From Psychrilyobacter sp. (GTDB lineage: Bacteria; Fusobacteriota; Fusobacteriia; Fusobacteriales; Fusobacteriaceae), in contig JAGLEA010000173.1 in the NCBI GenBank assembly GCA_023145315.1, positions 1 through 7,667 on the forward strand: a DNA stretch of 7,667 nt, in the 5' to 3' direction. How positions within the stretch are numbered: the stretch's first letter is position 1; each line of letters begins with the position of its first letter. This document shows positions 1-3,900 of the stretch, piece by piece. Made by a program: the position numbers and the translations under genes. The notes below the pieces were generated by a model. It was not told the DNA's origin and ran no database searches. It saw only the letters and a list, made by a program, of their open reading frames with translations.

Positions 1-333
1 AAAGATGGTGCAGAACAAATCACTAATATTATGAAAACTCTGAGAGAGAAAACTCCTACAACTTTACTAGGTCAAAATGTAGTATCAGTTAAAGATTTTG
101 GACTTCAAAAAGAGTATGATAAAGTGGCTAACACAACAAAAGAAATTGATCTACCTAAATCTAATGTATTACAATTTATATTAGCTGATGGAACATATAT
201 TACAGCTAGACCGTCAGGAACAGAGCCAAAAATTAAATACTATTTCGCAGTTAAATCAGATAGTAAATTAAATGTAGAAGCAAAATTAGAGAAAGATATG
301 AAAGAATTTGAAGAGTATGCAAAAACGATATAA
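1..333 (+). CDS. phosphoglucomutase/phosphomannomutase, C-terminal fragment (5' end outside window)
   Basis: The reading frame is open from base 1 and ends at TAA 331-333, giving about 110 C-terminal residues; the start lies upstream of the window. The diagnostic feature is RPSGTEPKIKYYF, with RPSGTEP encoded at 208-228. This is the phosphate-binding loop of domain 4 in the alpha-D-phosphohexomutase superfamily, which contacts the phosphate of the sugar phosphate. Such enzymes interconvert hexose 1- and 6-phosphates in the cytoplasm and feed glycogen or surface-polysaccharide synthesis. The catalytic serine and metal-binding loops would be in the missing part, so glucose versus mannose preference cannot be decided here. 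The family is certain; the exact substrate is not. The next gene starts 14 nt downstream and is probably co-transcribed. Confidence 0.9.
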   Translation, partial: KDGAEQITNIMKTLREKTPTTLLGQNVVSVKDFGLQKEYDKVANTTKEIDLPKSNVLQFILADGTYITARPSGTEPKIKYYFAVKSDSKLNVEAKLEKDMKEFEEYAKTI

Positions 334-347
334 TTTGGAGGTCAAAG

Positions 348-683
348 ATGAGAAAAGTGAAATGTAATCTAACATTTGGAGAAAGTTTATTATTTTTAGT
401 GGGCTGGTTTGTAGTTATTGTTATAACGGCAGGTTTTGCAGCACCATTTTTCATACTGAGTTTTTCAAAGTATATAATTAATAGAAGTGTATTAGTGGAT
501 AATGAAAAAGAATTGGCAATGAGAAGTCAATTAAACCTAGGAAATGATTTTTTATATTTAGTTATGTGGACTATTTTTTCGGTTATTACTATAGGAATTG
601 CTGGAATATTCTTTATCTTTAGTTTAGGAAAGAGAGTATTAAATAGTGTAGAAATCGCAAATGAAAACGGATTATTTTTATAA
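348..683 (+). CDS. small two-helix membrane protein with internal tandem duplication, function unknown
   Basis: This 111-aa protein starts at ATG 348, with a good ribosome binding site (TGGAGGT, 336-342) six nt upstream. It has two strongly hydrophobic segments, about residues 14-38 and 68-92, separated by a charged linker (DNEKELAMRS). The two halves are copies of one unit: residues 7-52 align without gaps to 61-106 at a constant offset of 54. By my count 17 of 46 positions are identical, including the G, W, ITxG, FFI, S, K and N positions. The G-x(8)-W...ITxG pattern is reminiscent of the repeated membrane units in YjgN/DUF898-like proteins, but I cannot confirm membership. It is probably an inner-membrane protein. 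It lies 14 nt after the phosphohexomutase gene and directly before a terminator, so it is likely the last gene of that operon. No function is proposed. Confidence 0.8.
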   Translation: MRKVKCNLTFGESLLFLVGWFVVIVITAGFAAPFFILSFSKYIINRSVLVDNEKELAMRSQLNLGNDFLYLVMWTIFSVITIGIAGIFFIFSLGKRVLNSVEIANENGLFL

Positions 684-690
684 AATTTTA

Positions 691-720
691 AAGGAAAACC
701 AAATTGGTTTTCCTTTTTCT
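691..720 (+). terminator. Rho-independent terminator
   Basis: AAGGAAAACC (691-700) pairs perfectly with GGTTTTCCTT (706-715) across the 5-nt loop AAATT; two more A-T pairs could form inside that loop. A T-rich tail (TTTCTTTG) follows. It starts 7 nt after the stop of the 111-aa gene and should end the phosphohexomutase transcript. Confidence 0.9.
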
Positions 721-785
721 TTGAATGAGGCGAAATATAAAATTATTTATAGAATATTATGTTAGAATAAAAGGAAGAATATAAT
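721..785 (+). promoter_or_regulatory. possible promoter(s) for the 136-aa hypothetical gene
   Basis: The preceding terminator means the next gene needs its own promoter. Two weak candidates are visible. One is TTGAAT (721-726) with a 17-bp spacer to TATTTA (744-749). The other is TTATGT (757-762) with a 17-bp spacer to TATAAT (780-785), which would leave a leader of only about 16 nt before the start codon. Neither is close to consensus at both boxes, and the region is AT-rich enough for chance matches. Confidence 0.3.
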
Positions 786-807
786 AATTAAATTAGGAGA
801 TGAAGAG

Positions 808-1218
808 ATGGAAAATGAAACTCATGTATTAAAAATAAAGGAAAAAGTTGCTGATCATATAGATGGTAGATTCATATCTAATATTATTTTAGATGGAGAT
901 ATATATATGCTTAAATATTGTAAATTGGATAAAGTGAAATTTGGATATAAATTTATGCTAATGTTATTTAAAACTAGTTATGATGGTGAAAGAATTGTAA
1001 ATGAGGGATGTATAGATAACTTACTAATAGAATTTGATAAAGTGAATAAGATGGATCTTAGAAATAAAAAAGTTAGAGATATTTATTTGGCTTTATTTGA
1101 TAAAATAAATAATATGAAAAAAGAGTTTGCAGCAGAAAAAAAAGTAATTTGGAAGGAGATAGTGCCCGCAATAAAGGCAGACATCGTAAATATGAAGTAT
1201 GATATAAAAAATATGTAA
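808..1218 (+). CDS. hypothetical protein, 136 aa
   Basis: It starts at ATG 808, preceded by TTAGGAGATGAAGAG with the core AGGAG at 795-799, and ends at TAA 1216-1218. I do not recognise the family. The protein is lysine-rich, has no signal peptide or membrane segment, and should be cytoplasmic. The N-terminal half alternates charged and hydrophobic residues as an alpha/beta fold would (for example ISNIILDGDIYMLKYCKL). The C-terminal 50 residues look largely helical, with heptad-like spacing around KINNMKKEFAAEKKVIWKEI, possibly a short coiled coil. Cysteines are at residues 38 and 71. It is flanked by a terminator upstream and a strong promoter for the next gene downstream, so it is probably monocistronic. 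No clear terminator hairpin follows it in 1219-1247. Confidence 0.75.
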   Translation: MENETHVLKIKEKVADHIDGRFISNIILDGDIYMLKYCKLDKVKFGYKFMLMLFKTSYDGERIVNEGCIDNLLIEFDKVNKMDLRNKKVRDIYLALFDKINNMKKEFAAEKKVIWKEIVPAIKADIVNMKYDIKNM

Positions 1219-1247
1219 TCCTGTTTTCGTAATTAATACATACATTC

Positions 1248-1276
1248 TTGACTCCAACTTAAAATAGTGTTAAAAT
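1248..1276 (+). promoter_or_regulatory. strong sigma-70 promoter of the outer-membrane protein gene (extended -10)
   Basis: TTGACT (1248-1253) is separated by exactly 17 bp from TAAAAT (1271-1276). TG at 1268-1269 adds an extended -10 element. Transcription would start near 1283, leaving a leader of about 37 nt before the chosen start at 1320. Confidence 0.82.
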
Positions 1277-1304
1277 AAGATGTATATTTAATTAAATGAA
1301 ATTT

Positions 1305-1312
1305 AAAGGGAG
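1305..1312 (+). promoter_or_regulatory. ribosome binding site that decides the OMP start
   Basis: AAAGGGAG lies seven nt before ATG 1320. The in-frame upstream ATG at 1296 has no Shine-Dalgarno sequence before it and would add eight residues (MKFKGRKN) ahead of an otherwise typical signal peptide. Translation from 1320 is therefore favoured. Confidence 0.8.
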
Positions 1313-1319
1313 AAAAAAT

Positions 1320-1859
1320 ATGAAAAAAGTATTAATAGGTTTATTAGCACTATCAGCAGTATCAATGGCAGCAGGAAATACTGGTAAAATGTATATCGTA
1401 CCAAATATTGGACTTGATTTTGGAAGTAGCTATGATAATGCATGGGATACAGATGGATTTTTTGCAGGAGAAATGGGAGTAGAAGGATTCTATAAATTAA
1501 ATGATATGTTTGACCTAGGTTTAGGAGTAGCTTTTCAAAAGCATGCTGACATAAAGGACTATTGGAATAAACATCACCATTCTGATGAAGCTTATAACTC
1601 AATTCCAGTATATGGTACAGCAAAATTTAACTTTCCTGTAGGAGGAGAAGTTAAACCATTTTTAAAAGCAGATCTAGGGTTATCATTTAATACTAGTGAT
1701 TATGATAGTGGAATGTACTTTGGAATGGGTGGAGGTTTAGAATATCAAAACTTCGTATTTGATCTAATGTATAAAGTGAATGACGCTGAAGCTGGCGGTT
1801 GGTGGGATGCCGACTATAGCAGAGTTGTCTTAGGATTTGGATATAGATTCAATATGTAA
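1320..1859 (+). CDS. outer-membrane beta-barrel protein (small, opacity/OmpW-like size)
   Basis: The 179-aa precursor starts at ATG 1320. Residues 1-18 form a signal peptide (MKKVLIGLLALSAVSMAA) with a short Lys-rich n-region, a hydrophobic core and cleavage near the Ala-Ala at 17-18. The mature part of about 160 residues is rich in Gly and aromatics. It alternates polar and apolar residues in short strands such as MYIVPNIGLDFG, FDLGLGVAF, VKPFLKADLGLSF, GMYFGMGGGLEY and SRVVLGFGYRF. This is the usual look of an eight-stranded barrel in the outer membrane. A predicted surface loop at residues 82-92 contains WNKHHHSDE, and a second loop contains GGWWDAD. The last strand ends FGYRFNM, so the usual terminal Phe is followed by two residues. 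Ligand and role are unknown; a porin-like, adhesive or structural role is possible. The gene has its own promoter and terminator. Confidence 0.85.
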   Translation: MKKVLIGLLALSAVSMAAGNTGKMYIVPNIGLDFGSSYDNAWDTDGFFAGEMGVEGFYKLNDMFDLGLGVAFQKHADIKDYWNKHHHSDEAYNSIPVYGTAKFNFPVGGEVKPFLKADLGLSFNTSDYDSGMYFGMGGGLEYQNFVFDLMYKVNDAEAGGWWDADYSRVVLGFGYRFNM

Positions 1860-1866
1860 TAAATTA

Positions 1867-1896
1867 AAAAACCCGTGGAATTTCACGGGTTTTTAT
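1867..1896. terminator. bidirectional terminator between convergent genes
   Basis: ACCCGTG (1871-1877) pairs with CACGGGT (1884-1890) around the 6-nt loop GAATTT, extended by AAAA/TTTT pairs (1867-1870 with 1891-1894). It gives a T-run on the plus strand after the OMP gene. On the minus strand it gives a run of six T after the YeiL-like regulator gene, so it can serve both. Confidence 0.92.
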
Positions 1897-1907
1897 TTAG
1901 ATATAAG

Positions 1908-2588
1908 TTAGACTTCTACATAATAATTGCTAAGCTTTTCATAGTTAGAAATTATTATTTTTCTTTTCTCTTTAATAATAAATCCTTTTTCGATAAAGTT
2001 TTTTAAAACTCGATTAAGGTGACGATAACTAGTACCTAGAAGTTGAGCTAGATCACTAAAATTAATTGAATCAAGAAAAATCTCATCATCTCTTTCTATA
2101 GAGTGGGTAATAATATAGTTAGCCAACACATGTTCAAAAGTATATGCAGAGGAAATAATATTAGTAGTAAGTGTAGCTTGTAACTTACTAAGAGAAGCAC
2201 TATAAAGATATTTCCAAAATAATGGATCATCTTTAATTAAATTTTTGAATACCTCTATATTAAAACCAATAACAGTAGTGGGTTCACTAGCTACGACATC
2301 GTACCGAGCATAGGGGTTATTAACAATCTCCATCTCTCCTAACATATCTAACGGCTTGCAATAATCTATTAGGAGTGATTTACCGTTTTCCAAATTAAGG
2401 ATTATTTTAGCTCCTCCACTTACTAAAAAAAAGAAATGATTAACTCTTTCTAAGGAATTAAAGATATGCTCATTTTTTTTAAACTCATAGAGAGCCATAT
2501 GTGTTTTTAAATCATTTGAAAATATGGAATTAATATTGTAGAGTTCTATATATCGTTGTAATAAATTGGGACTGTTAATAATTTTCAT
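1908..2588 (-). CDS. yeiL: YeiL-like Crp/Fnr-family transcriptional regulator
   Basis: This 226-aa protein starts at the ATG complementary to 2586-2588, with AAAGAGG (complement of 2594-2600) five nt upstream. It has a cyclic-nucleotide-binding-type beta-roll at about residues 25-118, a long dimerisation helix at about 120-150 and a winged helix-turn-helix at about 172-212 with recognition segment LGTSYRHLNRVLKNFIEKG. From memory, LLIDY, GEMEIV, DPLFWKYL and LGTSYRHL line up with E. coli YeiL, a stationary-phase, nitrogen-starvation regulator. Only one cysteine is present (C77), so an Fnr-type iron-sulfur cluster is not supported. The phosphate-cassette region reads GEMEIVNNPYARYDVV: the Glu and Arg used by Crp for cAMP are there, but Ser is replaced by Tyr, so cAMP binding is doubtful. 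The effector is unknown. It is divergent from a nucleoside-binding lipoprotein gene, which suggests a role in purine or nucleoside use. Confidence is high for the family and moderate for YeiL orthology. Confidence 0.85.
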   Translation of the reverse strand: MKIINSPNLLQRYIELYNINSIFSNDLKTHMALYEFKKNEHIFNSLERVNHFFFLVSGGAKIILNLENGKSLLIDYCKPLDMLGEMEIVNNPYARYDVVASEPTTVIGFNIEVFKNLIKDDPLFWKYLYSASLSKLQATLTTNIISSAYTFEHVLANYIITHSIERDDEIFLDSINFSDLAQLLGTSYRHLNRVLKNFIEKGFIIKEKRKIIISNYEKLSNYYVEV

Positions 2589-2614
2589 GAAAACCTCTTT
2601 TAAATTTCGAAATA

Positions 2615-2628
2615 AGGACGAGTGTCCT
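2615..2628. promoter_or_regulatory. inverted repeat with Crp/Fnr-operator geometry
   Basis: AGGAC (2615-2619) and GTCCT (2624-2628) form a perfect 5-N4-5 dyad. This is the same geometry as the Fnr-type TTGAT-N4-ATCAA site but with different bases. It lies 27 bp upstream of the regulator start, so it could be an autoregulatory operator. No binding evidence is available. Confidence 0.35.
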
Positions 2629-2629
2629 A

Positions 2630-2664
2630 TTAATATTCACTGTACTATATTAATATAGTAACAT
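2630..2664 (+). promoter_or_regulatory. candidate promoter for the riboswitch-lipoprotein transcript
   Basis: The riboswitch must be transcribed from just upstream of about 2676. Two overlapping weak options exist: TTAATA (2630-2635) with an 18-bp spacer to TATAGT (2654-2659), or TTCACT (2636-2641) with a 17-bp spacer to TAACAT (2659-2664). Either puts the start near 2666-2671. Both overlap the 18-bp palindrome at 2643-2660. Confidence 0.45.
2643..2660. promoter_or_regulatory. perfect 18-bp palindrome, candidate operator
   Basis: TACTATATTAATATAGTA is identical to its reverse complement. It overlaps the candidate -10 of the rightward transcript and lies about 55-72 bp upstream of the divergent regulator start. 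A dimeric repressor bound here would block the riboswitch transcript. AT-rich DNA makes palindromes more likely by chance, but 18 perfect bases at a promoter is notable. The cognate protein is unknown; the divergent YeiL-like regulator is the nearest candidate. Confidence 0.5.
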
Positions 2665-2679
2665 AAATTAAATAAATCC

Positions 2680-2742
2680 ACTCGTATAAGTTTGTAATTG
2701 GACAAAAGTTTCTACGGCTAACCGGAATTAGTCACTATGAGT
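2680..2742 (+). ncRNA. purine riboswitch aptamer, guanine-type (C at the specificity position)
   Basis: The region folds as the purine-riboswitch three-way junction. P1 is ACTCGT (2680-2685) with ATGAGT (2737-2742). P2 is TTTGT (2691-2695) with ACAAA (2702-2706), and P3 is GGCTAA (2716-2721) with TTAGTC (2728-2733). The conserved junctions are present: J1/2 begins ATAA (2686-2689), J2/3 holds GTTTCTAC (2708-2715) and J3/1 is ACT (2734-2736). By alignment to the B. subtilis xpt aptamer from memory, U22, U47, U51 and position 74 correspond to T2687, T2709, T2713 and C2735. C at position 74 predicts guanine/hypoxanthine rather than adenine. The GG of L2 (2700-2701) and CC of L3 (2722-2723) can make the loop-loop kiss. 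Both loops are six nt rather than the usual seven, and P2 is two bp shorter than in xpt. It precedes a nucleoside-binding lipoprotein gene, a fitting target. Confidence 0.92.
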
Positions 2743-2766
2743 AAATTGTTTGCAGTTTACTTTTTT
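2740..2766 (+). promoter_or_regulatory. riboswitch expression platform, hairpin A (antiterminator or terminator)
   Basis: AGTAAATTG (2740-2748) pairs with CAGTTTACT (2753-2761) around a TTTG loop: nine pairs, one of them G-T. Five more T (2762-2766) follow. Its 5' arm takes AGT (2740-2742) from the 3' strand of aptamer P1, so ligand-stabilised P1 competes with it. Its 3' arm is shared with hairpin B. In the usual guanine OFF design this is the antiterminator; its T-run makes a terminator role, and hence an ON switch, possible. Confidence 0.6.
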
Positions 2767-2787
2767 AGTATACTGCTATTTTATTAT
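2752..2787 (+). terminator. riboswitch expression platform, hairpin B (likely regulated terminator)
   Basis: GCAGTTTACT (2752-2761) pairs with AGTATACTGC (2767-2776): nine pairs and one T-T mismatch around a loop of five T. TATTTTATTAT follows. It has four G-C pairs against two in hairpin A and the two cannot coexist. With guanine bound, P1 would break hairpin A and allow B to form, stopping transcription before the lipoprotein gene. The tail is T-rich but interrupted, so the terminator assignment is a reasoned choice rather than certain. Confidence 0.6.
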
Positions 2788-2825
2788 AAAATCAGAATTA
2801 ATTTTTACAAAAACATGGAGGTAAA

Positions 2826-3833
2826 ATGAAAAAAATATTATTGATAATCTTAGGGCTAACTTTATTATTAGTAACAGGATGTGGGAAAAAAGATGAAACA
2901 TCAGAATTAAAGAGTGATGGTGGAAAAAAAGTAGATTATAAAGTAGGAGTAGTCCTTGGATTAGGAGGATTAGGAGATAAATCATTTAATGATTCGGCTT
3001 ATTTAGGATTACAAAGAGTAGAGAAAGAATTAGGAGTAAAATTCAAATATGTTGAACCAACTAATCTTTCAGAATATGATCAATTTTTTACAGAATTTTC
3101 AGAAGCTAACTATGATTTAATAATAGGTGTTAGTTTTGACGCTCAAAAAGGACTTGAAAAAGTTGCTAAAGAAAACCCAGATAGTAACTTTGTATTGATA
3201 GATTCAGTAGTAGATCTACCAAATGTAAAATCTATAATTTTCAATCAAAAAGAAGGTGCTTTTTTAGCAGGAGCATTAGGAGAAATGATGAGTACTACAA
3301 AAACACTAGGATTTATAGGAGCAACAGATATTCCTATGATAAATGAATTTCGTAGTGGGTATGAGCAAGGAGCTCAATATATAAATGAAAATGCAAAAAT
3401 AAAAACAGTCTATGTTGGAGGAAATAGTCCATTTAATGATCCAGCAAAAACAAAAGAATTAGCATTATCTCTAATTGAAAATGGTTCTGATGTTCTATTT
3501 ACAGTGGCTGGTGGATCAGGTAGAGGTGCAGTAGAAGCTATTAAAGAGAACGAAAACCTATATGGAATAGGTATTGACTCAAATCAAGATGGAGAAGTTC
3601 CAGGAAGAATTTTAACATCTATATTAAAGAGGGTCGACACTGCTATCTTTAGTGTAACTAAAGAAGGACTAGAAGGGAAATTTAAATCTGGCATAGTTGT
3701 ATTAGACTTAAAAGATGATGGGATGGAAACAACTAATTTTTCTGAAACAAAAGAAATTATAGGTAAAGAAAAATTAGCTAGATTAGAGCAAATAAAAAAA
3801 GATATAATATCAGGAAAAATAATCATAAAATAA
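2826..3833 (+). CDS. BMP/PnrA-family nucleoside-binding lipoprotein (ABC transporter substrate-binding protein)
   Basis: The 335-aa protein starts at ATG 2826 after GGAGG (2817-2821). A lipoprotein signal peptide ends in lipobox LVTGC with the acylated Cys at residue 19, followed by a charged linker. The rest is the BMP (Med/PnrA) fold. It shows GDKSFNDSAY at 50-59, IIGVSF at 99-104, FVLID at 122-126, FNQKEGAFLAGALGE at 139-153, FRSGYEQGAQ at 175-184, GGSGRGAVEA at 229-238 and GIGIDSNQD at 247-255. D126, D251 and K268 fall where PnrA, as I recall it, contacts purine nucleosides. It should capture nucleosides outside the inner membrane for an ABC permease. The guanine-type riboswitch in its leader supports a purine nucleoside ligand. 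No ATPase or permease gene follows; the gene stands alone before a terminator, so its transporter must be encoded elsewhere. Confidence 0.92.
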   Translation: MKKILLIILGLTLLLVTGCGKKDETSELKSDGGKKVDYKVGVVLGLGGLGDKSFNDSAYLGLQRVEKELGVKFKYVEPTNLSEYDQFFTEFSEANYDLIIGVSFDAQKGLEKVAKENPDSNFVLIDSVVDLPNVKSIIFNQKEGAFLAGALGEMMSTTKTLGFIGATDIPMINEFRSGYEQGAQYINENAKIKTVYVGGNSPFNDPAKTKELALSLIENGSDVLFTVAGGSGRGAVEAIKENENLYGIGIDSNQDGEVPGRILTSILKRVDTAIFSVTKEGLEGKFKSGIVVLDLKDDGMETTNFSETKEIIGKEKLARLEQIKKDIISGKIIIK

Positions 3834-3836
3834 TAT

Positions 3837-3871
3837 AAAAGGCTTTCTAATTTTTTTTAGAAAGCCTTTTT
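3837..3871. terminator. strong terminator after the lipoprotein gene, usable from both sides
   Basis: AAAAGGCTTTCTA (3837-3849) pairs perfectly with TAGAAAGCCTTTT (3858-3870) around an A/T loop. A run of five T ends the plus-strand side. On the minus strand the stem is followed by TTTTATATT, so it may also help end the convergent aminopeptidase transcript. Confidence 0.92.
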
Positions 3872-3874
3872 AAA

Positions 3875-3900
3875 ATTTCTTTATTATAGTATAAAGAAAT
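3875..3900 (-). terminator. AT-only hairpin at the 3' end of the aminopeptidase gene, possible weak terminator
   Basis: ATTTCTTTAT (3875-3884) and ATAAAGAAAT (3891-3900) are a perfect 10-bp inverted repeat with a 6-nt loop. The repeat touches the stop codon of the minus-strand gene. Read on that strand, TTTTAAAAA follows. The stem has a single G-C pair, so it would be weak by itself; it stands next to the stronger hairpin at 3837-3871. Confidence 0.4.

Noticed and set aside
251..454. 67-codon minus-strand open frame across the first two genes
   Set aside because: It spans the end of the mutase gene and the start of the membrane protein gene on the opposite strand, with no family signal.
1286..1297. 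12-bp palindrome ATTTAATTAAAT in the OMP leader
   Set aside because: It is A/T only and short; expected by chance in DNA of this composition.
1296..1319. Upstream in-frame ATG for the outer-membrane protein
   Set aside because: It has no Shine-Dalgarno sequence and would put eight extra residues before a typical signal peptide; ATG 1320 has AAAGGGAG at proper spacing.
1303..1623. 106-codon open frame on the minus strand
   Set aside because: It is antisense to the outer-membrane protein gene, is low-complexity Leu/Tyr-rich, and would start inside a gene with clear signal-peptide and barrel features.
1908..2588. Oxygen-sensing Fnr with an iron-sulfur cluster
   Set aside because: Only one cysteine is present in the whole protein, so a four-cysteine cluster is impossible.
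2680..2742. Adenine or known 2'-deoxyguanosine specificity for the riboswitch
   Set aside because: The base at position 74 is C (2735), which pairs with guanine rather than adenine. The J2/3 core TTTCTAC is unaltered, unlike what I recall for 2'-deoxyguanosine variants. The compact loops still leave some doubt, which is reported as a finding.
2776..2985. 69-codon minus-strand open frame overlapping the lipoprotein start
   Set aside because: It is antisense to the signal-peptide region of the lipoprotein; its Leu/His-rich sequence is what the reverse strand of such a region gives.
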